Positions 51,963-61,359 of a DNA stretch of 64,000 nucleotides are shown here, piece after piece. Within the stretch, counting starts at the first letter, position 1. Each line of letters starts with the position of its first letter. Below the pieces are notes generated by a model, which did no database searches, was not told the DNA's origin, and saw only the letters and a program-made list of their open reading frames with translations. Source of the stretch: Acinetobacter nosocomialis NIPH 2119 (GTDB lineage Bacteria > Pseudomonadota > Gammaproteobacteria > Pseudomonadales > Moraxellaceae); contig NZ_KB849239.1 of assembly GCF_000368085.1 (NCBI RefSeq), forward strand, positions 633,556 to 697,555, read 5' to 3'. Both the position numbers and the translations under genes were made by a program.

Positions 51963-53135
51963 TTATTTTTTAACCTTAAATTTAAGGACTACAAATACAA
52001 TAATACCGACAATTAGTCCCCAAAATGCCGAACCAATACCGAAAAATTGGATACCCGAAGCACTACATAAAAAGGTAAATAGTGCTGCTTCACGGTCTTC
52101 AATTGGGCCAAAGGCAAGCGCAATGTTATGGCTAATGGTGCCAAGTAATGCAATACCTGCTAAAGCTACAATAAAAATATGAGGAAAGGACATGAGTAAG
52201 CTTGTCAGTGTTGCTGCAAATAGTCCCATCAATGCATAGAAAAAACCAGAGCTTATGCCAGCAATATAGCGTTTACTTGGGTCAGGATGAACTTGATCAT
52301 CAAGGCATACAGCCGCACTAATCGCGGCAATATTGACGCTATAACAACCAAAAGGCGCAAGCAAAACTTGGGTTAAACCGGTCCAGCCAATGAGTTGATT
52401 GACATGTGGTTTATAGCCATAACTTTTAATCATGGCAATACCGGGTAAATACTGTGAAGCCATACTAATCACAAACAGTGGTAGCGCTAAGCCTAAAACT
52501 GCTGACCAGCTAAAGACAGGACTAATCCAAACAGGTTTAGCCAAAGACCAGTGAAGTGTAGGCATATGAAAGTCTAAAAACACAGGGCAGAGCACAACAC
52601 CAGCAAGTGCTGTGAACACGATGCTATAACGCGGCCATAATCTTTTGGTAAAGATATAAATGAAGAGTAAAGATAAAACGAATGCCCAATCATTTTGCAA
52701 ACTTGCGAAAAGTGAAATACCAAATTTGAGTAAAACGCCTGCAAGCATGGCACTGGTCAAGCTTTGAGGAATATATGAAAGCGCCTTTTGAAATATTCCT
52801 GAAAAACCTAAAACCGCAGTCAGTACACCAACAACTAAAAAAGCACCAATTGCTTCATTTATGCTATATCCACCGCCAGTTGCAATAATTAAAGCGAGAC
52901 CGGCAGTAGACCAAGCTGTTGCTACAGGGTATTTAAATTTCCAAGAAAGGATGAGTCCTGATAAACCAAGACCCAAACCTAAAGCCCAAAACCATGAGGT
53001 GATTTGTTCAGGTGAAGCATTTAAAGCTTGGGCTGCCTGAATCACTAAAATAGCCGAAACACTAATACCAATTAGAAAGGTAATGAAACCCGCGAATACG
53101 GCTGGAATAGAAAAATCTTGAAGAATCTTTTGCAT
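51963..53135 (-). CDS. benE: BenE family benzoate/H+ symporter-type transporter
   Basis: 390 residues with 11-12 membrane segments. N-terminal FAGFITFLIGISVSAILVIQ and the conserved PFGCYSVNIAAISAAVCLDD and MAGVLLKFG-like AMLAGVLLKFGISLF segments match the BenE family, which imports aromatic acids such as benzoate with protons. No aromatic-degradation genes lie nearby, so the substrate is uncertain. It is divergent from an Lrp-type regulator that may control it. Confidence 0.88.
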   Translation of the reverse strand: MQKILQDFSIPAVFAGFITFLIGISVSAILVIQAAQALNASPEQITSWFWALGLGLGLSGLILSWKFKYPVATAWSTAGLALIIATGGGYSINEAIGAFLVVGVLTAVLGFSGIFQKALSYIPQSLTSAMLAGVLLKFGISLFASLQNDWAFVLSLLFIYIFTKRLWPRYSIVFTALAGVVLCPVFLDFHMPTLHWSLAKPVWISPVFSWSAVLGLALPLFVISMASQYLPGIAMIKSYGYKPHVNQLIGWTGLTQVLLAPFGCYSVNIAAISAAVCLDDQVHPDPSKRYIAGISSGFFYALMGLFAATLTSLLMSFPHIFIVALAGIALLGTISHNIALAFGPIEDREAALFTFLCSASGIQFFGIGSAFWGLIVGIIVFVVLKFKVKK

Positions 53136-53322
53136 GGCTAAATGTTCTAAGTCCCTGAAAAATTAATATGTTTCTGCCTATATTTTCAGCCAGATAAATC
53201 TAACAATTTTTTTAAAGAAGGTGCTTCCTATTTTGGGTGTCAAAATGAAATAATATTTTTTATATGGTTATAAATGCTATTATTTATTTCATAATAAGTA
53301 ATTAAATTTGGATATTATTTTT

Positions 53323-53796
53323 ATGAATGAGCAAGCTGAAAATTTGACACCGCTTGAGCTGAAAATTATGCGTTGTTTACAAGAAAATGGACGCTTAAGT
53401 AATGCCGAACTAGCAAAACTTGTTGGTATTAGTACCTCGTCATGTTGGAATCATACGCAACGTCTTTTTAAAATTGGAGCTATCTTAGATGTTCGTGCTC
53501 GAATCAATCCAAGTATGGTGCAGCGTGAGACCATCGTTTTGGTTGGGGTAGTGCTGGACCGTTCAACACCAGATAGCTTTCAAGCTTTTGAACAAGCCGC
53601 AGGTGATTTGGAGAATGTTCTAGAGTGTTATCTGGTTGCCGGAGAAGTCGATTATTTTCTAAAAATTCGTGTTAAAGACTTAGCTGCTTTTAACCGATTT
53701 CATAGTGAAAAAATTATTGCCTTACCGGGAGTAAGGCAGGTGAGAACATTCTTTGTACTTAATGAAGTCAAAACAGATGGCATGCTGGCATTTTAA
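53323..53796 (+). CDS. Lrp/AsnC family transcriptional regulator
   Basis: 157 residues from the ATG at 53323 (a TTG five codons earlier is open). Winged helix LTPLELKIMRCLQENGRLSN, AELAKLVGISTSSCWNHTQR, then a RAM domain ending LPGVRQVRTFFVLNEVK. Lrp-type proteins bind small amino acids. It lies between divergent benE and convergent lysE-type genes, the usual neighbourhood for regulators of an exporter. Distinct from the other Lrp gene at 21472 (low similarity outside the fold). Confidence 0.9.
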   Translation: MNEQAENLTPLELKIMRCLQENGRLSNAELAKLVGISTSSCWNHTQRLFKIGAILDVRARINPSMVQRETIVLVGVVLDRSTPDSFQAFEQAAGDLENVLECYLVAGEVDYFLKIRVKDLAAFNRFHSEKIIALPGVRQVRTFFVLNEVKTDGMLAF

Positions 53797-53832
53797 TAAT
53801 CTAATAAGTTTTAACTTTATTGCCTCAGTAAC

Positions 53833-54483
53833 TTACATGGTTGAAGTGGCCAGCTTTAAACCGAACCCAAAAAATAAAATACCCACTAAGAAAATTCCGC
53901 TTGCAGCAATTTTATGATTTTGCTTAAAAAATGCTGAGAGTTTAATGCCAGAGAAAATAAGCGCTGTTAAATAGCTAAAACTAATAATTTGTAAAATTAC
54001 CGCTAAGATTAAAAAACTTAAAGCTGGATAAGCATAATCTGGATTAATAAACTGAACAAAGAAAGATAAGAAAAATAAAATTGCTTTAGGGTTAAGTAAA
54101 CTAATACTTAAGGCTGTTTTATAAGGATGAATTTTATCTAAAGCAGGTAAATCAGCCATTTCGGCTTGTGGTTGATTACGTAATTTCCAGCGTTGAATAC
54201 TGCCTTGTAAAAGTTTAAACCCTAAATAGGACAGATAAAGTGCACCAACGAGTTTAAGAATAATAAAAACCCAAGGGAATGCTTTTAATAAAGAAGCTGC
54301 ACCTAATACGGTACATAACATTAAAATAAGATCACCAGTAAAAATACCAAGTGCACCCATATATCCAGTTTTAATACCATAGCGTGAAGCAATTGACATC
54401 ACATAAAGGGAATTGGGTCCGGGTAATAACACAATTAGGAGTGTACCAATAATATATGTTGTTAGATCTGTTATGCCGAACAC
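53833..54483 (-). CDS. LysE/RhtB family amino-acid exporter
   Basis: 216 residues, six membrane segments. The family pattern is LPGPNSLYVMSIASRYGIKTG (conserved PGP and G-x3-G), AALYLSYLGFKLLQG and SLLNPKAILFFLSFFVQF. Exports amino acids or threonine/homoserine-like compounds. The start is GTG at 54483 with GAG ten bases upstream; no ATG fits. Convergent with the Lrp-type regulator, which is a common pairing for LysE exporters. Confidence 0.88.
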   Translation of the reverse strand: MFGITDLTTYIIGTLLIVLLPGPNSLYVMSIASRYGIKTGYMGALGIFTGDLILMLCTVLGAASLLKAFPWVFIILKLVGALYLSYLGFKLLQGSIQRWKLRNQPQAEMADLPALDKIHPYKTALSISLLNPKAILFFLSFFVQFINPDYAYPALSFLILAVILQIISFSYLTALIFSGIKLSAFFKQNHKIAASGIFLVGILFFGFGLKLATSTM

Positions 54484-54502
54484 GAGAAACTCAATAAAAA
54501 AA

Positions 54503-54533
54503 ACCGATTTTTATCATGATAACAAAAATCGGT
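54503..54533 (-). terminator. terminator of the transaldolase gene
   Basis: A 10-bp stem ACCGATTTTT (54503-54512) / AAAAATCGGT (54524-54533), 25 bases past the tal stop. Confidence 0.75.
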
Positions 54534-54557
54534 AATTTTGTATGAAAAGTGCAGTTT

Positions 54558-55547
54558 TTAAGATTTAATTTCTGCATCAATTCCAAAGGATTGACGTAAC
54601 AAAAGGCTTAATTGATCTCGCGCTTTAATAAAGCCATCAACACCACCTTGTAAAAGTTGGAAAGCCATTAAGTCATGATTGAGTTCGTCTTTAAAACTTT
54701 GTTCGTTCTGAGCAGGTCTAACAATCGCTTCTGCCTGTTTTGCTTGATTTGCATCAAGTGCAGCTTTAACAGCACGTGTATCTTGCTCAAGTTGAGTAAG
54801 TAGTCCCGGCGAAATTGTTAGCAAGTCACATCCTGCAAGGCCAAGCACTTGATCGATACTACGGAAGCTCGCACCCATCACTTGAGTTGGAATATTTTGC
54901 TGTTTGTAATAGGTATAAATTTTCTTAACTGAAACTACGCCTGGGTCTTTTTCGATTGGGTAAGAGTCGACACCTTCAGCTTTTTTGTACCAGTCTAAGA
55001 TACGGCCGACAAATGGTGAAATTAAAGTCACTTTCGCATCTGCACATGCCTGAGCTTGGTGTAAACCGAAAAGAAGAGTGAGGTTACAGGCAATACCTTC
55101 AGCTTCGAGTACTTTAGCAGCCTGAATACCTTCCCAAGTCGACGCAATTTTAATAAGAATACGTGACTGATCAATACCATAACCTTTGTAAAGTTCACAT
55201 AATTCATGTGCTTTTTGAATGGTTGCTTCAGTATCGTATGAAAGGGCAGCATCAACCTCTGTTGAAACTCGGCCTTCAATCAGTTTTAAAATTTCTACAC
55301 CAAATTTTACGGTTAAAATATCAATGGTTCTTTCGATCAGCTCATCATTTTTATAGCCTTCTTCTTTGGCTTGATAATAAGCATCTTCAATGAGCTCTTT
55401 ACTTTCTGGTTGTTCTGCTGCCGCAGTAATCAATGAAGGATTCGTTGTAGCATCTAAGGGACGAAATTTACGAATAGCATCAAGGTCGCTACTGTCAGCA
55501 ACAACGGTCGTTAATGTTTTTAATTGGTCAAGTGCTGTATGAGTCAT
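54558..55547 (-). CDS. tal: transaldolase
   Basis: 329 residues, the usual TalB size (~316). Transfers a dihydroxyacetone unit between sugar phosphates in the non-oxidative pentose phosphate pathway. The Schiff-base Lys lies in RILIKIASTWEGIQAAKVLE; also FRPLDATTNPSLI at the N-terminus, CNLTLLFGLHQAQACADAK and LISPFVGRILDW, all conserved in class I transaldolases. ATG start. Cytoplasmic, monocistronic. Confidence 0.96.
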   Translation of the reverse strand: MTHTALDQLKTLTTVVADSSDLDAIRKFRPLDATTNPSLITAAAEQPESKELIEDAYYQAKEEGYKNDELIERTIDILTVKFGVEILKLIEGRVSTEVDAALSYDTEATIQKAHELCELYKGYGIDQSRILIKIASTWEGIQAAKVLEAEGIACNLTLLFGLHQAQACADAKVTLISPFVGRILDWYKKAEGVDSYPIEKDPGVVSVKKIYTYYKQQNIPTQVMGASFRSIDQVLGLAGCDLLTISPGLLTQLEQDTRAVKAALDANQAKQAEAIVRPAQNEQSFKDELNHDLMAFQLLQGGVDGFIKARDQLSLLLRQSFGIDAEIKS

Positions 55548-55677
55548 TGATATTCAACATCTTCAGTAATAAATCTTATGTTTTCTTTATAGCACAAACT
55601 CTATCCATACTGTCGATATATCAATTGTTATGTTTCAAAGAAAAACGTTTATGTTCTGCATCTAAATTGAAATTATT

Positions 55678-56571
55678 TTAAGGAAGCTGCTGCATTCGCT
55701 TATTACGGATATAGTCAATCAGGAAGCGTGCAGCAGCGCCGAGTTCACTTTCACGACTCCAGACCAAATCAACGTAATATTCAAAGCGCGGTGTAAAATC
55801 AAATACATCTAATGCTTTAAGCTTGTTGTTTAACTCAGGGTTTTCTTTAAACATCTCTTGCGGCAGTACTCCCCAACCCAAATTACGTAAAATCATTAAG
55901 CACGCAGAGTGGTGGTTGTCTGTACGCCAGTAATGTTTTGAAAATAATAATTCGGGTTTTAAGGTTTCATCTCGACTTGCTACCACAATTTGTCTCGTAC
56001 CCAAAATCTGCTCATAAGAAACATGCTCTTGGCTTGCGAGCGGATGGGTTTTTGAAATAACAGGAATTAAGGCTTCACGTTTGAGTTCAACAAACTGTTC
56101 TCTATTGTCTAAATGCTCACGTTCAAACATAAGGGCCAGTTGAGCAGAGCCATCTAATAACATTTGAAGCGCATCTTCTTGAGGGGCAGACACAATATTA
56201 ATTTGTAGATCGGGAAAGCGACTTTCTAGCAGGCAAACATAGTCGGTCCAATTGGTATGTAGCAGTTCAGACACTACAACAATAGTAAGATTAGGTTCCA
56301 GCCCAGTACTTAATGCATGCGCGTGCTGTTTCCATTGATTCATTTCAATTAATAGTTGTGCTGTCTTTTCATATAGCACTCGTGCTTCGGCTGTAGGAGT
56401 AGGTTCGCGGCCTTTACGTTCAAATAAAGTCAGGTTCAGATCGATTTCTAAATTAGCAATCGACATGCTCACAGCAGAGGGGACTTTACCGAGTTTCCTT
56501 GCTGCTGCTGAAAATGAACCTGTTTCCATAACGGCTTGGAACATGAGAAGTTGTTCTTGATTAATATTCAT
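55678..56571 (-). CDS. aceR: LysR family regulator of AceI
   Basis: 297 residues. N-terminal LysR helix-turn-helix (LLMFQAVMETGSFSAAARKL, GKVPSAVSMSIANLEIDLNL) followed by a periplasmic-binding-like effector domain. Length and the position divergent from aceI by 90 bp match AceR of A. baumannii, which activates aceI in the presence of chlorhexidine. Start ATG at 56571. The shared intergenic region holds a TTG-GATTAATC-AA dyad that is a candidate binding site. Confidence 0.88.
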   Translation of the reverse strand: MNINQEQLLMFQAVMETGSFSAAARKLGKVPSAVSMSIANLEIDLNLTLFERKGREPTPTAEARVLYEKTAQLLIEMNQWKQHAHALSTGLEPNLTIVVVSELLHTNWTDYVCLLESRFPDLQINIVSAPQEDALQMLLDGSAQLALMFEREHLDNREQFVELKREALIPVISKTHPLASQEHVSYEQILGTRQIVVASRDETLKPELLFSKHYWRTDNHHSACLMILRNLGWGVLPQEMFKENPELNNKLKALDVFDFTPRFEYYVDLVWSRESELGAAARFLIDYIRNKRMQQLP

Positions 56572-56597
56572 CTGTCAAAAAAATTGAAAGAACCTAA

Positions 56598-56610
56598 TTG
56601 GATTAATCAA
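56598..56610. promoter_or_regulatory. candidate AceR operator in the aceR-aceI gap
   Basis: TTGGATTAATCAA is an imperfect dyad around GATTAATC, midway between the two divergent starts. LysR operators typically have T-n11-A symmetry, which this short dyad fits only loosely. Confidence 0.3.
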
Positions 56611-56661
56611 AATTATAAAAATAAAATGCACATTATCCAAGTTATTATTGAGTATTTAAAA

Positions 56662-57096
56662 ATGTTGATTTCCAAGAGAAGACTCATTCATGCAATCAGT
56701 TATGAAGGAATTTTGTTGGTCATCATTGCGATTGCATTAAGTTTTATTTTTGATATGCCGATGGAAGTGACCGGAACACTCGGTGTGTTTATGGCAGTGG
56801 TTTCAGTTTTCTGGAATATGATTTTTAACCACTATTTTGAAAAGGTAGAGCATAAATATAGTTGGGAAAGAACGATCCCTGTGCGGATTTTACATGCGAT
56901 TGGTTTTGAGGGTGGTTTGCTGATTGCGACTGTTCCAATGATTGCATATATGATGCAGATGACTGTGATTGATGCATTTATTTTAGATATTGGCTTAACC
57001 TTATGTATTTTGGTTTATACCTTTATTTTCCAGTGGTGCTATGACCATATTGAAGATAAGTTTTTCCCAAATGCTAAAGCGGCATCACTTCATTAA
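56662..57096 (+). CDS. aceI: PACE family chlorhexidine efflux protein
   Basis: 144 residues from the ATG at 56662; the open frame upstream overlaps the divergent regulator. Inner-membrane, four-helix proton-driven exporter of chlorhexidine, with short-chain diamines as probable native substrates. Two tandem repeats of the PACE signature: RRLIHAISYEGILL in helix 1 and VRILHAIGFEGGLL in helix 3. Glu15, the residue needed for transport, is in the first. Near identity to the remembered A. baumannii AceI supports species-level placement. Divergent from its regulator aceR. Confidence 0.93.
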   Translation: MLISKRRLIHAISYEGILLVIIAIALSFIFDMPMEVTGTLGVFMAVVSVFWNMIFNHYFEKVEHKYSWERTIPVRILHAIGFEGGLLIATVPMIAYMMQMTVIDAFILDIGLTLCILVYTFIFQWCYDHIEDKFFPNAKAASLH

Positions 57097-57116
57097 TCCA
57101 CATAGATTGAAATGAA

Positions 57117-57142
57117 ATAAGCACCCAGATGGGTGCTTATTT
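57117..57142. terminator. bidirectional terminator between aceI and the thiolase gene
   Basis: An 11-bp perfect stem AATAAGCACCC (57117-57127) / GGGTGCTTATT (57132-57142) with an AGAT loop and T runs in both directions. Confidence 0.9.
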
Positions 57143-57163
57143 TGTTAGGTCGATAAATAGAAA

Positions 57164-58732
57164 TTATTTTTCTACAATCGCCACCACACCTTCACCACCT
57201 GCTGTACAGATCGAGATTAATGCGCGGCCTGAACCTTTTTCATTAATCAATTTAGCTGCAGTAGCCAAGATACGACCACCAGTTGCAGCAAATGGGTGAC
57301 CCGCACCTAAAGATGAACCATTTACGTTCAATTTAGAACGGTCAATTGAACCTAAAGGTGCATCTAAGCCAAGACGTTCTTTACAGAATTTTTCATCTTC
57401 CCAAGCTTTTAAAGTAGAGAGTACTTGAGATGCAAATGCTTCATGGATTTCGTAGAAATCGAAGTCTTGCAGTTTAAGGTTAGCACGCTTAAGCATACGA
57501 GGTACTGCATAAGCAGGAGCCATCAATAAGCCTTCTTTAGGACCATTCTTACCAATGAAATCAACAGCTGCTGTTTCTGAGAAAGAAAGGTAAGCTAAAA
57601 CTTCATGACCGTTTTCTTTTGCCCATTCTTCAGAAGCAAGCAATACCACAGACGCACCGTCAGTTAACGGAGTTGAGTTACCTGCAGTCATTGTTGCAGT
57701 TTCGCCTTTACCGAAAACTGGTTTTAACTTAGCAAGTTTTTCAACTGTACTGTCCGGACGTAGGTTGTTGTCACGGTTAAGACCTAAGAATGGAGTCATT
57801 AAGTCATCAAAGAAACCGCGGTCATAAGCAGCAGCAAGTTTTTGATGGCTACTTGCAGCTAGTTCGTCTTGTGCTTCACGAGTGATACCCCATTCTAATG
57901 CAGTGATTGCTTGATGCTCACCCATTGAAAGGCCAGTACGTGGTTCACCATTGCTTGGTGCATCAAGAAGCTTTTTAAAATCAATTTTTGTTAAAGCTTT
58001 AAGGCGGTCTTTACCAGTTTTAGCAACATTAAGCTCAAGTAAAACTTTACGTAAACCATCACCTACAGCAATTGGCGCATCAGAAGTGGTATCTACACCA
58101 CCTGCAATACCTACGTCGATTTGGCCAAGGGCAATTTTGTTGGCAACGGCAAATGCTGCTTGTAAACCTGTACCACATGCAATTTGAATATCATAAGCAG
58201 GAGTTTCAGGAGCAAGATCTGTGCTCAATACAACTTCACGAGTCATGTTGAAGTCACGGCTATGTTTTAAAACAGCGCCCGCAACAACTTCACCAATACG
58301 CTTACCTTGTAAATTAAAGCGCTCAACCAAACCATTCAATGCTGCTGTCAGCATGTCAGAATTAGACGCTTTAAAGTAAGCAGTATTTGAACGTGCAAAT
58401 GGAATACGGTTGCCACCAAGGATTGCAACGCGGCGAACAGTGTTTTGACTCATGGTTTTATCCTGTTGAACAGAAGTTTTGGTTTTTGTTGCTTTTGGTG
58501 CTGCAGCTACATTTGAAGATGTAGACGGGGTTGCTGAAGCAGCGCTCTTACTACGAGGGCTACGTGCAGGTGCAGTCGTTGAACGAGTACGTGTCGTTTT
58601 TGGTGTATTAGTTGCTGCTTTAGGAGTAGTGCTGTTACGCTTAGCCGTGTTAGAAGCCGACTTTGATGTATTTGACACTTTTTCCTGAGCAGAATTCTCG
58701 ACTGCTGGATTTTCTTGAGTTGTTTTGCTCAT
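57164..58732 (-). CDS. acetyl-CoA acyltransferase (thiolase) with a disordered N-terminal extension
   Basis: 522 residues. Thiolase fold: catalytic Cys in IQIACGTGLQAAFAVA, NSTPLTDGA, the His in YEIHEAFASQVL, GHPFAATGGR and ISICTAGGEG. The first 93 residues are low complexity, rich in Ser, Thr, Ala, Lys and Pro, and precede a second ATG at 58453 that has AGGA eight bases upstream and directly begins the thiolase fold (MSQNTVRRVAILGGNRIP). The long form has only a weak GGAAAAG site. The gene may make both forms. Divergent from a FabG-like reductase; with MaoC it forms a chain-lengthening or shortening set. Confidence 0.9.
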   Translation of the reverse strand: MSKTTQENPAVENSAQEKVSNTSKSASNTAKRNSTTPKAATNTPKTTRTRSTTAPARSPRSKSAASATPSTSSNVAAAPKATKTKTSVQQDKTMSQNTVRRVAILGGNRIPFARSNTAYFKASNSDMLTAALNGLVERFNLQGKRIGEVVAGAVLKHSRDFNMTREVVLSTDLAPETPAYDIQIACGTGLQAAFAVANKIALGQIDVGIAGGVDTTSDAPIAVGDGLRKVLLELNVAKTGKDRLKALTKIDFKKLLDAPSNGEPRTGLSMGEHQAITALEWGITREAQDELAASSHQKLAAAYDRGFFDDLMTPFLGLNRDNNLRPDSTVEKLAKLKPVFGKGETATMTAGNSTPLTDGASVVLLASEEWAKENGHEVLAYLSFSETAAVDFIGKNGPKEGLLMAPAYAVPRMLKRANLKLQDFDFYEIHEAFASQVLSTLKAWEDEKFCKERLGLDAPLGSIDRSKLNVNGSSLGAGHPFAATGGRILATAAKLINEKGSGRALISICTAGGEGVVAIVEK

Positions 58733-58967
58733 AAGGCTTTTCCAAGCATAATAACGATATTCTTGTAAGCTACCTTAACACAATTCAAATAGACCTGTAT
58801 TGACTAGAATGACATTGTAGATAGCATTCAGGTCAAGACATCAAAAGATGAACTCAAGTATGATTTGGAGTAACTCTAATGAACGACTGCTTTCATATTG
58901 TTTCTTTCCATCTCATAACATAATGAAGCCTGTCGTAGAAAATTCATTTCTTTGAGAGATAATAATC

Positions 58968-60359
58968 ATGACTGATCAATACCAAGCATTTACACAATCT
59001 CCTATTGGTAAATTCGTTGTTAAAAATCTGGGTTTACCATCGCCAGTTGTATTAGAGCGTTTTGAAAGTGCTCAGCCAGTAGTGAATGGTGCAGTATTGG
59101 TTGGCGCAGCGCCGTCAAGTGTATTATCTGGTGCGATTGCACAAGTACTTAGCAATATTCATGCTGACAGCTATGTAGGCAATAATGTTGCATTACAACA
59201 AGAAGCTGCAAAAGTTGGTTTAAATTTACGTCCATTCAATGCGGGCGATAAAGAATCAAAATTCAAAGCAGTTGTATTTGATGCATCTGGTATTCAAAAC
59301 TCAGAACAGTTAAACGAACTTTATAAATTCTTTAATCCGATTGCACGTCAAGTTGCGACTTCTGGTCGAGTGATTGTGATTGGTACAACACCTGAAACTG
59401 CAAAAACTGTAAAACAGGCAATTGCTCAGCGCGCACTTGAAGGCTTTATCAAATCTGTCGGTAAAGAATTTAAAAAGGGTATTACCGCTCAAGTTGTCTA
59501 TGTAGACGAAGGTGCTGCGGCAAACCTTGAATCAACTTTACGTTTCTTGCTTTCTCCGCGTTCGGCTTATGTATCTGGCCAAGTAATTCGTGTATCTAAA
59601 GCAGATGTGGTGGATGTTGATTGGGCAAAACCGCTTGCTGGAAAAACTGCGTTAGTGACTGGTGCGAGCCGTGGTATTGGTGAGGCAATTGCACACGTGT
59701 TGGCACGTGACGGTGCTCATGTTATTTGTCTAGATGTACCACAACAACAAGCTGACCTTGACCGTGTAGCTGCTGACATTGGTGGTTCTACTTTGGCAAT
59801 TGACATTACAGCTGCTGATGCGGGCGAAAAAATTAAAGCTGCTGCGGCAAAACAAGGCGGTTTAGATATTATCGTTCATAACGCAGGTATTACACGTGAC
59901 AAAACGTTGGCAAACATGAAGCCAGAGCTTTGGGACTTAGTTATTAACATTAACTTGTCTGCTGCTGAACGCGTAAATGACTACTTATTAGAAAACGGTG
60001 GTCTAAATGCAAATGGCCGTATTGTTTGTGTATCATCAATTAGTGGTATTGCGGGTAACCTTGGTCAAACCAACTATGCTGCTTCAAAAGCTGGTGTAAT
60101 CGGTTTAGTGAAATTTACTGCACCTATCTTAAAAAATGGTATTACCATTAACGCAGTAGCACCTGGCTTTATCGAAACTCAAATGACTGCGGCAATTCCG
60201 TTTGCAATTCGTGAAGCAGGTCGTCGTATGAACTCAATGCAACAAGGCGGTTTGCCTGTTGATGTGGCAGAAACAATTGCATGGTTTGCATCAGCTGCTT
60301 CTACAGGTGTAAATGGCAACGTTGTACGTGTGTGTGGTCAAAGCTTGTTGGGCGCTTAA
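58968..60359 (+). CDS. high-molecular-weight 3-oxoacyl-ACP/CoA reductase (FabG4-like)
   Basis: 463 residues, the length of the two-domain FabG4 group. The N-terminal ~210 residues are a flavodoxin-like domain without an active site; the C-terminal part is a full SDR: VTGASRGIGEAIAHVLARDG, HNAGITRDKTLANM, Ser in CVSSISG, and the YxxxK in NYAASKAGVIG. Reduces 3-oxoacyl thioesters with NADH or NADPH. Followed after a weak hairpin by a MaoC hydratase gene, giving consecutive reductase and dehydratase steps with the divergent thiolase supplying chain condensation or cleavage. Confidence 0.9.
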   Translation: MTDQYQAFTQSPIGKFVVKNLGLPSPVVLERFESAQPVVNGAVLVGAAPSSVLSGAIAQVLSNIHADSYVGNNVALQQEAAKVGLNLRPFNAGDKESKFKAVVFDASGIQNSEQLNELYKFFNPIARQVATSGRVIVIGTTPETAKTVKQAIAQRALEGFIKSVGKEFKKGITAQVVYVDEGAAANLESTLRFLLSPRSAYVSGQVIRVSKADVVDVDWAKPLAGKTALVTGASRGIGEAIAHVLARDGAHVICLDVPQQQADLDRVAADIGGSTLAIDITAADAGEKIKAAAAKQGGLDIIVHNAGITRDKTLANMKPELWDLVININLSAAERVNDYLLENGGLNANGRIVCVSSISGIAGNLGQTNYAASKAGVIGLVKFTAPILKNGITINAVAPGFIETQMTAAIPFAIREAGRRMNSMQQGGLPVDVAETIAWFASAASTGVNGNVVRVCGQSLLGA

Positions 60360-60376
60360 GCACTCTTAGCTAAATA

Positions 60377-60400
60377 GGGGTGCTTGTGCATCCCTTTTTT
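60377..60400 (+). terminator. weak terminator between the reductase and MaoC genes
   Basis: Stem GGGGTGC (60377-60383) / GCATCCC (60388-60394) with a TTGT loop and a T run to 60400, inside the gene group. It could act as an attenuator. Confidence 0.5.
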
Positions 60401-60433
60401 ATTCAAGAATCTATAAATTATAAAAGGTTAGGT

Positions 60434-61288
60434 ATGAATACTCGTCATTTTAGCCAACTACCAAAAGCGGCATTGGCTTATCCAAAAGTAGTACAAGGCT
60501 TAATTTTTAAAAAGCCGCAGGGGCCAAAAATCTTACCACAAGTTGAATATGTGGTAGACCATCTTGAAATTGATCAGAGCCATCTCAAAGCTTATAACGA
60601 AGTATGTGGCTTTCAAAATAATGGCTTTGTACCGGCAATTTATTTAGCGGTACTTTCTCAAAGCTTGCAAATGCACATGATGACAGCAGAAGCCTTTCCA
60701 TTTCCAATTTTAGGTTTAGTCCATATTCGTAACCAGATTAAACAGACTAGACCTATTGGTGTAACTGAAAAACTAACTTTGTCATGCAAATTTGGGGAAT
60801 TAAAACCGCATGATAAAGGCGTTCAGTTTGACTTTATTACCACGGCAAAAGTTGGCAATGAAGTAGTGATGGAAGGCTTAACGACTTATTTATCTCGCCA
60901 AAAAGTCGAGAAAAGAGTGGGTGAGAAAGCCAAAGAAGAACAAGCACCAGTTTATGTTCCAAAGGCCCAGTGGGATATTTTAGAAAACACAGGCCGCCGT
61001 TATGCGAAAGTGTCTGGTGATTTTAACTTAATTCATATTCATGCTATTACTGCAAAAGCTTTTGGCTTTAAACAAGCAATTGCACATGGCATGTGGAGTA
61101 AAGCGAAAGCTCTAGCGAACCTTGAATTACCTAATGCTTATGAGGCAGATGTCTGGTTTAAGCTACCAATGTTCTTGCCGTCAAAAGTTGAGTTTTTAAC
61201 TGCCAATACAGACAAAAAGACTGATTTCTTGATTCGTAATGCGAAATCACAAAAACCGCATGTTGCAGGAACAGTAAAAGCATTATAA
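60434..61288 (+). CDS. MaoC-like dehydratase
   Basis: 284 residues from the ATG at 60434 (AGG upstream); the frame extends upstream without a better start. Hot-dog-fold hydratase for acyl thioesters. The catalytic hydratase 2 motif is present as SGDFNLIHIHAITAKAFGFK followed by AIAHGMW near residue 215, preceded by an N-terminal hot-dog half with less conserved residues. Acts after the FabG-like reductase in chain modification. A terminator follows before the serine hydrolase. Confidence 0.88.
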   Translation: MNTRHFSQLPKAALAYPKVVQGLIFKKPQGPKILPQVEYVVDHLEIDQSHLKAYNEVCGFQNNGFVPAIYLAVLSQSLQMHMMTAEAFPFPILGLVHIRNQIKQTRPIGVTEKLTLSCKFGELKPHDKGVQFDFITTAKVGNEVVMEGLTTYLSRQKVEKRVGEKAKEEQAPVYVPKAQWDILENTGRRYAKVSGDFNLIHIHAITAKAFGFKQAIAHGMWSKAKALANLELPNAYEADVWFKLPMFLPSKVEFLTANTDKKTDFLIRNAKSQKPHVAGTVKAL

Positions 61289-61295
61289 AAATAGC

Positions 61296-61323
61296 AGCAG
61301 CCTGAACAGAGGTTTGGGCTGCT
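61296..61323 (+). terminator. terminator after the MaoC gene
   Basis: A 7-bp stem AGCAGCC (61296-61302) / GGCTGCT (61317-61323) followed by TTT. Confidence 0.65.
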
Positions 61324-61359
61324 TTTGAACAAAATAACAAAAAATGCAAGGAACTTCAT

